A stretch of 64,000 nt of DNA from UKL13-2 sp043773745 (GTDB taxonomy: Bacteria; Pseudomonadota; Gammaproteobacteria; Burkholderiales; Usitatibacteraceae): the NCBI GenBank assembly GCA_043773745.1, contig JAYVEV010000043.1, positions 1 to 64,000 on the forward strand, given 5' to 3'. This document shows positions 36,575-45,465 of this stretch, in pieces (the stretch's first letter is position 1; the number at the start of each line of letters is the position of its first letter). Position numbers and translations under genes: made by a program. The notes under the pieces are model-generated. The model made no database searches. It saw only the letters and a program-made list of their open reading frames with translations, and was not told the origin of the DNA.

Positions 36575-37753
36575 TTATCGGACTGACAGGGCGTAAACAC
36601 CGCCTTTAGCAGTTTGTACAATCGCCCGCTCGCCGTTCTGCAACAACGCAACCACGGCGCTACCGTCTGTGCTTACGCGTCCGATCAACTCACCATTTTC
36701 AGTTGACAACAAGTGCACTAAACCATTGGCATCACCAATCAGTACTTTACCTTTAAAGGCCAATGGCGTGCGTGGCTCACGGCGCTGCAATTTATCCTGC
36801 TTCCAGACGGTCGCACCGGAGGTTTTATCCAGCGCATAAACATTGCCTTCATAGTCGGCAACATATAAATATTTAGCATCGACAGCCACCCCATCGGCGC
36901 TCGAAATTTCTCGTGACCACAGCACATTGCCATTCAGGGTTTCAACACATCCGGTGCGGCCCTGATAGACGGCCGCACAAACCCGTGGGTCATCCAGCAC
37001 TGGCACCCCGGCCACATCTGCCACGCGTTCAAGCTCGGTTGAGCCGCGCGGAGTAGAAAGGGTTGCTTCCCACGTTGGCTTACCGCCTTCCGCCTCGATT
37101 GCAACCAGCTTACCACCGGCATAGCCAGCATAGATGGTGCCGCGATTAACGACCACACTGGCATTGGTCCGCAGCGTCAAGGCAGGCGCCTGGCGCTGGA
37201 ATACCCATTTACGTTTGCCGTCGGCACGATTCAACGCAAAAATGCGGCCGTCTGCGGTCCGAACAATGACATTGAGACCAACCAGCACAGGAGCAGCCAA
37301 TACTTCCCCACTCACCTGACTTTTCCACAACGGGCGTCCGGCAGAATCAAACGCTAGGACTTCGCCTTTGTTGCTGGCCACGGCAACCATGTTGTCACCG
37401 AGACCGACGCCACCAGTCAAAGGAATCTTTGCCTCAATGCGGCTAACTTGACGGCCACCCTCGTCAGATAACGCAACAATGCCGCTATCGTGAGTCGCGA
37501 CATAAACCAATTTATCGGCAAAAGCTGGCGTAAACAGGTAGCCCGCCGATTTACCAACACTGGCCGACCAGACAATAGCAAGCTCGGAATTTTTCAATTC
37601 GGGAAGCGCTACCGGCTTCGGTTTATTGCTATCAAAAAGACCACAGCCCGCCACGACCACACATAACGTGGCCGCAACGCTGGCGCGCGTTAGACGAAAT
37701 CTTGATTTGAATGCCATTGCAGGGTTAAAAACCGACCTTAATGCATTACTCAC
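36575..37753 (-). CDS. bamB: Outer-membrane assembly lipoprotein BamB
   Basis: Lipoprotein of the BAM complex, an eight-bladed PQQ/WD-like propeller that helps outer-membrane protein insertion. The 392-residue product has a signal peptide with lipobox VVAGC (Cys37 from the GTG start) and repeated blade motifs (YVATHDSGIVALSDEGG; VRTADGRIFALNRADGKRKW; LYVADYEGNVYALDKTSGATVW). The start is GTG, overlapping the yfgM stop by 4 bp and preceded by AAGGA at a good distance. An ATG at 37717 would give a more usual signal-peptide length but lacks a ribosome-binding site. Confidence 0.95.
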   Translation of the reverse strand: MSNALRSVFNPAMAFKSRFRLTRASVAATLCVVVAGCGLFDSNKPKPVALPELKNSELAIVWSASVGKSAGYLFTPAFADKLVYVATHDSGIVALSDEGGRQVSRIEAKIPLTGGVGLGDNMVAVASNKGEVLAFDSAGRPLWKSQVSGEVLAAPVLVGLNVIVRTADGRIFALNRADGKRKWVFQRQAPALTLRTNASVVVNRGTIYAGYAGGKLVAIEAEGGKPTWEATLSTPRGSTELERVADVAGVPVLDDPRVCAAVYQGRTGCVETLNGNVLWSREISSADGVAVDAKYLYVADYEGNVYALDKTSGATVWKQDKLQRREPRTPLAFKGKVLIGDANGLVHLLSTENGELIGRVSTDGSAVVALLQNGERAIVQTAKGGVYALSVR

Positions 37754-38472
37754 TTAGTAGTTCCTTTATTATCTTTGCTTTCTTTACTGTCTTTGCCGTC
37801 AGATTTTGACTCAGGTTTCTTGCTGGCATCGGAACCACCAAACGCGTCCAGTTTCGCTTGCGAAATGGCTTTCAACGCGCTGCGCGTATCGGCTTTATCG
37901 ACCGCCATTTGATATGCTGCACGTGCATCATCGCGTTTGCCTTGAGCAGCAAAAATGTCGCCCTTAAGATCGGCCAAGCTTGATTGGAACGCATCTTCCT
38001 TGACGCCTTCCAGTGTTTTAAGTGCGCCATCATAGTCTTTGGTTTCTAGCATTACGGTCGCCAAACGCAAGCGTGCCGTAGTGCGATGGGTATCGCGACC
38101 CTTATCTACAACCCATTGCAGATGACTTTTTGCGGCCGCAAAATCGCCGGCTTCAAATGCTGCTTTCGCCGCCATTAATTGCGCTTCTGTAGCCTGAAAA
38201 GTGCCAGGGAATTTTTCAACCAGTGTATTCACAGCATCAGAGAGTTTTTTGGATTCTTTGCTGGCCGTGACTTCGTCCGCCGTCTTTTTTACGCTCTTAA
38301 ACAATACTTCTGCTTGTTCGGTCTGTGATTTCTGGTAATAGCGATAACCCTGCACGCTAACGATGCCAAGCACCACCACCACGACACCCGTGCTGACCCA
38401 ATTACCCCATTTATCCCACCAGTCTTTAAGGGCGGAGATACGTTCTTGTTCTTCTAAATCGTAAGTTGACAT
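37750..38472 (-). CDS. yfgM: YfgM-type tetratricopeptide membrane protein
   Basis: A 240-residue protein with a cytoplasmic N-terminus (YDLEEQERISALKDWWDKWGN), one membrane helix (about 27-43, STGVVVVVLGIVSVQGY) and a periplasmic TPR-like domain (AAKAAFEAGDFAAAKSHLQWVV; LAQ-type helices). The tail is Lys/Ser/Asp-rich. In E. coli YfgM works with PpiD at the Sec translocon as a periplasmic chaperone site. It lies between hisS and bamB, its conserved place. Confidence 0.93.
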   Translation of the reverse strand: MSTYDLEEQERISALKDWWDKWGNWVSTGVVVVVLGIVSVQGYRYYQKSQTEQAEVLFKSVKKTADEVTASKESKKLSDAVNTLVEKFPGTFQATEAQLMAAKAAFEAGDFAAAKSHLQWVVDKGRDTHRTTARLRLATVMLETKDYDGALKTLEGVKEDAFQSSLADLKGDIFAAQGKRDDARAAYQMAVDKADTRSALKAISQAKLDAFGGSDASKKPESKSDGKDSKESKDNKGTTK

Positions 38473-38531
38473 GTAAAACTTTCACTGATTGCTAAAAAAT
38501 GGTTTGAAATAGTCCTGCTATTTTTTGCTGC

Positions 38532-39839
38532 TTATTTTGATGTTTGTGTAGCGTTAATGAGCGTAGCGGCTTCGTCAATTGTCGCCAGCGATTGCTCGCC
38601 ATTGGCAAGGTTTTTAACGCTGACTTTACCGGCAGCCAATTCATCTGAACCCAAGATGATAGCAAAGCGCGCACCACTAGCGTCCGCTTTCTTCATTTGC
38701 GATTTAAAACTGCCCACACCGCCATCCGCTGTGCCATGCACCGCTACCGACAAGCCATGGTGACGTAACTGTTCCGCCATTTGCCATGCACCAGCCTCCG
38801 CTTCAACAGCATAAACGACATAAGCATCCAGTGTCGTCGCCGGGCTGGGCGGCGCTTCCTGCAATAACATCATGACTCGTTCAACGCCAATACCAAAGCC
38901 GCATGACGGCGCCGGTTTGCCACCCATTTGCTCGATTAAGCCATCGTAGCGCCCACCGCCCGCAATCGTCAGCTCCCAATCACTGCCGCGACCGATAAAT
39001 TCAAACACGGTACGGTTGTAATAGTCAAAGCCTCGTACCAAACGCGGATTAACGACATAAGCGACACCGGCGGCATCAAGCCTCGCTTTGACGCCGTCAA
39101 AGTGCGTGCGTTCAACAGGACCCAGATAATCAGCGAGTTTGGGTGCGGCGTTAACCAAATCCTGCATGTTGGGATTTTTAGTATCAAGAGTACGGAGCGG
39201 ATTCGTGTACAAGCGTCGCTTGGCATCTTCATCCAATTGGTCCTGATGGGCTTCAAAATAGGCCACCAGCGCATCGCGATGCGTCTTGCGGCTGGCCGCG
39301 TCCCCAATTGAGTTGAGGTGCAATTCAACATTGGCGAACCCGAGGCGCTTCCAGAGCCTGGCCAACATTACAATTTGCTCTGCATCCACATCCGGCCCGG
39401 CAAAACCAAGTGCTTCAACATCAAACTGGTGAAACTGCCGATAGCGCCCTTTCTGCGGGCGCTCGTGACGAAACATCGGCCCCCATGTCCAGACGCGTTT
39501 CGGGCCGTCATAAATCAGATTGTGCTCAATCGCTGCACGAACCAGACCCGCCGTGGCCTCCGGACGTAAGGTGAGTTTCTCACCGTTCATGCCGTCTTCA
39601 AATGAATACATTTCCTTCTCAACCACATCGGTCACTTCACCCAGAGAACGCACATACAGCGGCGTCGGCTCAACAATAGGCGTTCGCATCAGGCGATATC
39701 CATATTGTTCGAACACCTCGCGGGTGACGTCTTCAAGAAATTGCCAAAGCGGCGCATCTTGCGGCAGCAAATCGTTCATGCCGCGAACAGCCTGAATGGT
39801 GGCTTGGGCTGGGCGGGATGGTTGGGAAGGTTTACTCAT
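38532..39839 (-). CDS. hisS: Histidyl-tRNA synthetase
   Basis: Class II enzyme that charges tRNA-His. The 435-residue product has motif 2 (FRHERPQKGRYRQFHQFDVEALG, split by the usual loop), the two histidine-specific segments LVRGFDYYNRTVFEF and GGGRYDGLIEQMGG, motif 3 (GFGIGVERVMMLL) and the C-terminal anticodon-binding domain (VYAVEAEAGAWQMAEQLRHHG). The first 13 residues are a Ser/Pro-rich extension; an alternative start cannot be excluded. In relatives ispG lies directly upstream; here ispG is 10 kb away, with an inserted block between. Confidence 0.97.
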   Translation of the reverse strand: MSKPSQPSRPAQATIQAVRGMNDLLPQDAPLWQFLEDVTREVFEQYGYRLMRTPIVEPTPLYVRSLGEVTDVVEKEMYSFEDGMNGEKLTLRPEATAGLVRAAIEHNLIYDGPKRVWTWGPMFRHERPQKGRYRQFHQFDVEALGFAGPDVDAEQIVMLARLWKRLGFANVELHLNSIGDAASRKTHRDALVAYFEAHQDQLDEDAKRRLYTNPLRTLDTKNPNMQDLVNAAPKLADYLGPVERTHFDGVKARLDAAGVAYVVNPRLVRGFDYYNRTVFEFIGRGSDWELTIAGGGRYDGLIEQMGGKPAPSCGFGIGVERVMMLLQEAPPSPATTLDAYVVYAVEAEAGAWQMAEQLRHHGLSVAVHGTADGGVGSFKSQMKKADASGARFAIILGSDELAAGKVSVKNLANGEQSLATIDEAATLINATQTSK

Positions 39840-40242
39840 GACTCATGCTGCTTTGTAATTTAGAGGTGGGCATTCAAGTGCCATAGGTCGGCAATACGTT
39901 TGAATACCAAAACCCAATATTTTACAGGTATTTAGCGTCTTTCGGCCACTTATCCGAGGCCAATTGATCAAGTTATAGCGTGTTTCCATTCACCCTTCAG
40001 TTGACTCACGTGCTAAGGCAACAAAAATCGCAAAACTGAACGATTCACTATTTTCAAAGTGTCTGTAAGGAAGGCGGGCTTCCTGCGTCAAATTATTCAG
40101 TCTCGCTGCCGCCAGCTTTCCGGGAATCAAGATTGAATCTGGGTTGCTAACACAAGCGTAGTACTTCTTGTGAGTCACCAGATCGCAGCAACAATATAGC
40201 GGTAGTGACCTTACACTTTTTTCAACAAACAGAGGAGCAAAT
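39840..40242. promoter_or_regulatory. 403-bp regulatory gap between hisS and the bufferin gene
   Basis: This gap is shared by the divergent hisS (minus) and bufferin-type (plus) genes. One candidate element is GTAAGG (40065-40070) followed after 15 bp by CGTC (40086-40089). It resembles the GTAAC...CGTC pattern of ECF sigma promoters that control DUF2282 genes in other bacteria, but lies about 150 bp upstream of the start and is a partial match. The bufferin gene has a strong AGAGGAG ribosome-binding site. Nothing else stands out. Confidence 0.25.
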
Positions 40243-40539
40243 ATGAGCATGAAAAGCAAACTGATGATTTCTTCCGCCATTGCGGGTCTTGTGGCTCTAT
40301 CCGCAATAAGCGGCAACGTTATGGCGCAGGATAAAAAAACCGACAAGGAAAAATGCTACGGCGTAGCCAAAAAAGCCTTGAATGATTGCGGCACAGCCAA
40401 GCATTCCTGCGCCGGCCAATCCACGGCTGACAACCAAGCTGACGAATGGAAATTCGTCGCCAAGGGCACTTGTGAAGGCATGAAGGGCAGTTTGAAAAAG
40501 CCCGAAGCCAAAAAAGCCAGTGCGCCAGCCACAAAATAA
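40243..40539 (+). CDS. bufA1: Bufferin-type small periplasmic protein (BufA1/DUF2282)
   Basis: A 98-residue exported protein of the DUF2282 family, now called bufferin: small peptides that bind copper or other metals in the periplasm after their cysteines are modified by an MNIO (DUF692) enzyme. It has a signal peptide (cleavage near VMAQ, residue 29) and the family's four cysteines: EKCYGVA (Cys38), NDCG (Cys49), HSCAGQ (Cys56) and GTCEG (Cys77). The C-terminus is Lys/Ala-rich. A terminator lies 28 bp after it, and DoxX follows. The usual bufB and bufC genes are absent here. Confidence 0.9.
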   Translation: MSMKSKLMISSAIAGLVALSAISGNVMAQDKKTDKEKCYGVAKKALNDCGTAKHSCAGQSTADNQADEWKFVAKGTCEGMKGSLKKPEAKKASAPATK

Positions 40540-40567
40540 AATCGCTAAAGAACAAGCTCTCAAATGT

Positions 40568-40600
40568 AAATGCCCTTGACTACATCAAGGGCATTTTTAT
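40568..40600 (+). terminator. Rho-independent terminator after the bufferin gene
   Basis: A perfect 12-bp stem (40568-40579 with 40585-40596) closes a 5-base loop and runs into a T-tract (TTTTTATTTT). It lies between the bufferin and DoxX genes and should keep the first transcript short, or partly attenuate read-through to doxX. Confidence 0.9.
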
Positions 40601-40667
40601 TTTGCAAGGATTACTGATTGAATCCGTCCAATCAGCTTAATTATCTACATTAATTTTTGGAGCAGTC

Positions 40668-41120
40668 ATGGATTCAATGGTCAACTTTTCACGTTTCGTT
40701 TTTATTCGCATGGCAACGATACTTGATTTTCTCGCGCCGCTCTTTCAGCTGGCTCTGCGCTTCTACGTAGCCAATGTTTTTTTCAAATCCGGGCTGACCA
40801 AGATTCAAGATTTCTCCTCCACAATTGCCCTGTTTGAGACCGAGTATAAGGTGCCGCTACTCTCCCCAACTTTTGCCGCTTACTCGGGCACCGCAGCCGA
40901 ACTAGTACTTCCGGTGCTACTCGTCGTAGGTTTGGCAACGCGACCCAGCGCTATTGTACTTTTCGTTTTTAATATTGTGGCTTGTATCGCTTACCCTGAT
41001 ATTTCAGAGGCGGGCATCAAAGATCACATGATGTGGGGCGTGATGCTGCTGGTAACCGTATTTTATGGGCCAGGTCGGCTGTCCGTTGATCATTTTTTTA
41101 AGCGACGATATGGCTTATAA
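40668..41120 (+). CDS. DoxX-family membrane protein
   Basis: A 150-residue membrane protein with four helices and the DoxX pattern (ALRFYVANVFFKSGLTKIQDF; YSGTAAELVLPVLLVVGLATR; MMWGVMLLVTVFYGPGRLSVD). In bufferin operons a DoxX protein is the fourth member (BufD) and is thought to assist electron flow at the membrane. Its position directly after the bufferin gene fits that role. GGAG lies six bases before the ATG. Several internal Met codons (residues 4 and 15) are alternative starts. Confidence 0.88.
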   Translation: MDSMVNFSRFVFIRMATILDFLAPLFQLALRFYVANVFFKSGLTKIQDFSSTIALFETEYKVPLLSPTFAAYSGTAAELVLPVLLVVGLATRPSAIVLFVFNIVACIAYPDISEAGIKDHMMWGVMLLVTVFYGPGRLSVDHFFKRRYGL

Positions 41121-41177
41121 AATCCAGGAACAATTCAATCTGGCTGTTGCCACCCATATTTTCCCTAAATTTTCAGA

Positions 41178-43304
41178 TTAAAGATTCCCGGCAAACAGCT
41201 TTCGAAGAAACATATCGCTAAAGCTCTTGGCATCCGCAAGCCCCAGCCGCTCGAGATATTCGTGTGGCGCTTCCTTGCCTTCCCACAGACTTTTTACGGC
41301 CATTGTCACCAATTCTGTCGGATGTGCCGCAGCGTGCTGCATACGTTTTAATGCGTTAACAATATGCAGCTCGTCATCGGTCAAATCAGTACCAAATGGG
41401 AAGTCTGGCAGTAATCCTGCTTGGCTAAATGGTTGCAATTTATCGTTCAGCATTTGCGGGAAATTGGCGCAGTAGCGTTCGGGAATTTCATATCCCGATT
41501 GAAGCTTGCCATGCGCTTTCGCCGCTTTGACGAGTTGTAGCTGAAACCGAGAATCTGCAATATTGAGCAGGCGCTTGATTACTTCACTGTCTGATTGCCC
41601 GCGTAGCTCGGCAATGCCGTATTCAGTAATAACAACATCGCGCAGATGGCGCGGGATCGTCTCGTTACCGTAATTCCAGACAATGCTTGAGACAAGACCA
41701 TCATCATCCTCGTGCGTAGAACGCAACATCATCAGTAACCGCGCATCCGGCAATGCGTGCGACATGGCGACGAAGTTATATTGACCACCCACACCGCTCA
41801 CCACTTGTCCAGATTCAAGACCGTCGCTGACGGCTGCTCCCAACAGGGTAACCATCATGGTGGTATTCATGAACCGCGCTTTTTTTCGTTGCGCACGCTT
41901 CAGCTTTTCATCGCCATAAAGTTGATTGATGAAGTCAATGCGCGTCATGTCGATTTTTGCCAATTGCTGCAACGGCATGGTACGCAGATGTTGATAAAAA
42001 TCACGCGGCCCGAGAAAAAATCCGCCGGTCATAACAATGCCATTAGTGAAGCGTTTGCCAAGCATGGCGGCTGCGATGCGGTCAAACGCCGCCGCGTTGC
42101 CTAGATCGTTATCAATGCGGATGGATTGCATCACCAGTTGCTCGCCATCAATTGATACTTCGGAACGCAGGATACCGTAGCGCTGCAAGAAAGCAAGGTC
42201 AGAGATTTGCAAGTGCTGATGAATACGGCCAGCTTCTAACAAGGCACGTAAGGTATCGGCATTGACCACTTCATGGTTAATCCGACCTTCGTTAATCAAC
42301 TGCTGTAACACGACATCGCCATAAACCTCACGGCGAATAATATTCGCTTCAAACAATTTCAGAAATCCATTGACGAACATTTCCGAGCAACCATACAGCC
42401 CTTGAACGAAGCGACCCAGCTCGCGGTTAGCGAGGCCATCGATACACAGTAAATCGAGTGCGCGCCGATATTCTTCGCCATGGCGATCACGCACAATCAA
42501 CGCATGCGCAATCGCATCGCCCAGTGCGCCGATGCCAATTTGCAGCGTGCCGCCATCTGTAACTAGGCTGGATGCGTGCAAGCCGATAGCGTAATCAACC
42601 GTATTGACCTTGCCGTTGGGCGGCGCAAATATCGCGTGCGTTGAAACCGGATCAGTCACCAGCACATCGAAAAAATCTGACGGGACTTCGGCCGTGTTCG
42701 GCATGAACGGCATCTGCCGGTTAACAACACCAATCATAAGTAGTGGCGTGCCAGCTGCACGTGAAATCTCTACGATTTCGAGAGTCAGATCGGGGTTGCT
42801 GGAAAGCGAATACACAGGTTGTTCGCCTTCACCATTGTCCTGCATGGCAATAGCCTGTGCGATAACATTCACGCCCTGTAACGCCATCTCGCGCGCCACA
42901 AATGTGTAGTTGGTAGCAATGTAGTTTTGCTGCGCAACCTCATTGCCAAGGTAATCGCCAGTTTTCATGAAAAACTCATGCACCGAAAGGTGCGACGGTA
43001 GCGAGCCCGCACGCAAATCTTTCACATAGTCGAGATCCGGATAGTCTTCGAATACGCGTGTCACTAACGGCTCAAGGAAATGCCGCTCAAGTTCACTCTT
43101 GCCGACTGGCTTCTCCAGTGATAGCGCGGTAATGATGCTCAAACGGCGCATCGGGTTTGCCTTGATGCGTCGATAAAGACTGTTGACGAATGGATTTGGC
43201 TTGCCCACACCAAGCGGTATCGCCAGCACAATATCGCCAGCAATGGTGCCGAGCAGATAATCAACCGCGCCTTCAATTGACGCAATAAGCTGAGGAGGTT
43301 TCAT
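41178..43304 (-). CDS. Acetyl-CoA hydrolase/transferase family protein
   Basis: A 708-residue member of the class I CoA-transferase-like acetyl-CoA hydrolase family. The N-terminal domain (IVLAIPLGVGKPNPFVNSLY) and the C-terminal domain with GIGALGDAIAHAL, GLANRELGRFVQGLYGC and SDGLESGQVVSGVGGQYNFV are present; the late EYGIAELRGQSDSEVIKRLL segment is typical. It is longer than the usual 420-650 residues of CoA transferases of this type. It may move CoA between acetate and other short acids. The gene stands alone, convergent with doxX. Confidence 0.88.
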   Translation of the reverse strand: MKPPQLIASIEGAVDYLLGTIAGDIVLAIPLGVGKPNPFVNSLYRRIKANPMRRLSIITALSLEKPVGKSELERHFLEPLVTRVFEDYPDLDYVKDLRAGSLPSHLSVHEFFMKTGDYLGNEVAQQNYIATNYTFVAREMALQGVNVIAQAIAMQDNGEGEQPVYSLSSNPDLTLEIVEISRAAGTPLLMIGVVNRQMPFMPNTAEVPSDFFDVLVTDPVSTHAIFAPPNGKVNTVDYAIGLHASSLVTDGGTLQIGIGALGDAIAHALIVRDRHGEEYRRALDLLCIDGLANRELGRFVQGLYGCSEMFVNGFLKLFEANIIRREVYGDVVLQQLINEGRINHEVVNADTLRALLEAGRIHQHLQISDLAFLQRYGILRSEVSIDGEQLVMQSIRIDNDLGNAAAFDRIAAAMLGKRFTNGIVMTGGFFLGPRDFYQHLRTMPLQQLAKIDMTRIDFINQLYGDEKLKRAQRKKARFMNTTMMVTLLGAAVSDGLESGQVVSGVGGQYNFVAMSHALPDARLLMMLRSTHEDDDGLVSSIVWNYGNETIPRHLRDVVITEYGIAELRGQSDSEVIKRLLNIADSRFQLQLVKAAKAHGKLQSGYEIPERYCANFPQMLNDKLQPFSQAGLLPDFPFGTDLTDDELHIVNALKRMQHAAAHPTELVTMAVKSLWEGKEAPHEYLERLGLADAKSFSDMFLRKLFAGNL

Positions 43305-43521
43305 GAATGGTCACACAATAGAGGACTACACACATTGTGCGCCGACTGCTTGGCTGTATGTCAATGCAACTTAAAAATCCTGGCAATTACCCCCAGATTT
43401 AAAAACGAAACTCCAGTATAAACGGGCATTTCGGGACACTTATGCTCCAAACTACCCGCCGATACTGGGGGTTGATGTTTTTTATGCTTGCTTAATTTTG
43501 CAAATTGAAAAACATGTCGGC

Positions 43522-45327
43522 CTAAATGGGTTGCGTTCTCGCCAACAGCCACGCCTTTGCATCGCCCGCTACATGCGGCACCAAGCGGCGCGCTACTTCA
43601 GCGTGGTAAAGATTGAGCCAGGCGACTTCATCGGCGCGCAGCAACGTGATATCAATAAGACGCGTGTCAATCGGGCACAGAGTGAGCGTTTCAAATTTCA
43701 GAAATTCGCCGAAGCCCTCATTGCCGGCAGGTACATTGATAACCAAATTTTCAATACGGATGCCCCATTTTCCATCGCGATAAAGGCCGGGCTCGATTGA
43801 GGTGATCATGCCGGGCTCCATCGCGGTATGCGGATCGGGCATGGCCTGGCTGATCGTTTGCGGGCCTTCGTGAACATTCATGAAGTAACCCACGCCATGA
43901 CCCGTGCCGTGACCATAATCGAAGCCCGCAGCCCAAATCGGTGCCCTAGCGAGCGCATCAAGATAGGGGGATTTCAAGCCATTCGGGAAGCGCGCGGCGG
44001 ACAACGCAATCGTGCCTTTGAGCACCAGTGTGTAATCACGCTTTTGCTCGGCAGTGGTATTACCGATGGGCCACACCCGCGTAATATCGGTAGTGCCGCC
44101 GAGATATTGGCCGCCGGAATCGATTAGCAGCAAACCATCGCCTTCGATGATGGCGCAGGTTTCTGGTTTGGCACGGTAGTGGTTGAGCGCGCCATTAGCG
44201 TTAAAGCCGGCAATGGTGGCAAAGCTGCGGCTCACAAAACCCGTTTGTTTGGCGCGGGCAGCGGTAATGCGCTCATCGATGGTGACTTCAGTAATAACTT
44301 CTTTGCCCTGGGCGTTTTCAAACCAGGCATAAAATTCTGCCATTGCCGCGCCATCAAGTTCCATCGTGTGCCGCACATGATCGGCCTCCACAGTAGTCTT
44401 ACGTGATTTCGCAAAGGTGGTGGGGTTGATAGCCTCAACGATGGGAGCATGCGCCGGGATTGATTGACGGGTATGGTAAGTCACGCGTCGCGGATCAATC
44501 ATCACTGTTGCAGAAGGCAATTGACCAAGCACTACATGGAAGCGGTCATAGTGCTCAACACCAACACCATCTTTAGCCAGCGCAGCAATCAAAGTATCGG
44601 GAAGTTTACCCGGCATCACAAATAGCGTTGCGGCATCAATCCCAACTATCGCATGCGCCACAAATACCGGGTTAAAACTCACATCACTGCCGCGCAGGTT
44701 AAATAGATAGCCGATGTCATCCAGCGTCGATAGTACATGCCATTGAGCACCGGCTTTCTGCATGGCTTCACGCGTTGCCGCGAGCTTTTGTGCCCGGATA
44801 TGGTCTGCGTGCGGTGCAATGTGTTCGTATACGGTTGCGGTGGGCAAAGTCGGACGATCACGCCAAACTTCATTGAATAAATCCACATCAGTCCGCAACA
44901 CAACGCTGCGCGCGCCAAGCGCCGATTCAAGCGAACGCACGACCGCCAGCGCCATCACCGCGCCATCAACTGCGACCGTATTTCCACTGCCCACGTTTTG
45001 CGCCAACCAATCGATATGCTCCATGCTTGCGCCCGAGCGGATGCGGAACAGTTCAAAACCCGATCCGGCAATCTCCGTCTCCGCCTGTAGCCAATAGCGG
45101 CTATCGGCAAACAGCAGCGCCCGATCCAGAGTCACTACCACCGAGCCCATTGAGCCCGTAAAACCGGAGATCCATTCGCGGCCCATCCAGCGCTGGGGCA
45201 AATATTCCGACAGGTGTGGATCGCTCGAAGGGATCAGCACCGCAGAAATTGAAGCGCGCTGCATCGCCGCGCGAAGATCGCTTAAACGGGTACGCGTCAC
45301 GGGGTTATTGGTGATGTGGGTGTCCAT
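43522..45327 (-). CDS. Xaa-Pro aminopeptidase (M24B family)
   Basis: A 601-residue metallopeptidase that removes an N-terminal residue next to proline. It has the three-domain form (two creatinase-like N-terminal domains, then the pita-bread catalytic domain). Metal ligands are visible in LLIDSGGQYLGGTTDITR (two Asp), GHGTGHGVGYFMNVHEGPQ (His), ITSIEPGLY (Glu) and GIRIENLV (Glu). The ATG at 45327 is chosen because the domain begins soon after; the upstream start at 45399 adds a Cys-rich stretch foreign to the family. No signal peptide is seen with this start. Confidence 0.93.
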   Translation of the reverse strand: MDTHITNNPVTRTRLSDLRAAMQRASISAVLIPSSDPHLSEYLPQRWMGREWISGFTGSMGSVVVTLDRALLFADSRYWLQAETEIAGSGFELFRIRSGASMEHIDWLAQNVGSGNTVAVDGAVMALAVVRSLESALGARSVVLRTDVDLFNEVWRDRPTLPTATVYEHIAPHADHIRAQKLAATREAMQKAGAQWHVLSTLDDIGYLFNLRGSDVSFNPVFVAHAIVGIDAATLFVMPGKLPDTLIAALAKDGVGVEHYDRFHVVLGQLPSATVMIDPRRVTYHTRQSIPAHAPIVEAINPTTFAKSRKTTVEADHVRHTMELDGAAMAEFYAWFENAQGKEVITEVTIDERITAARAKQTGFVSRSFATIAGFNANGALNHYRAKPETCAIIEGDGLLLIDSGGQYLGGTTDITRVWPIGNTTAEQKRDYTLVLKGTIALSAARFPNGLKSPYLDALARAPIWAAGFDYGHGTGHGVGYFMNVHEGPQTISQAMPDPHTAMEPGMITSIEPGLYRDGKWGIRIENLVINVPAGNEGFGEFLKFETLTLCPIDTRLIDITLLRADEVAWLNLYHAEVARRLVPHVAGDAKAWLLARTQPI

Positions 45328-45465
45328 AGGAAGTCCGGTAGATTGGCAACAATAATGTTCTAACACAAGCGCAAGAATGCAGCCCTTGCAATAAGGCAAT
45401 TATCATATTCTAAGTCACTTGATGATGGGCTGTATGCAGCGAATTTTTGCAAGGCAAATATTATA

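Noticed and set aside
43361..43521. GGGGGT/ACCCCC-type inverted pair between the acetyl-CoA hydrolase and aminopeptidase genes
   Set aside because: The arms are about 70 bases apart and short, so a stable hairpin is unlikely.
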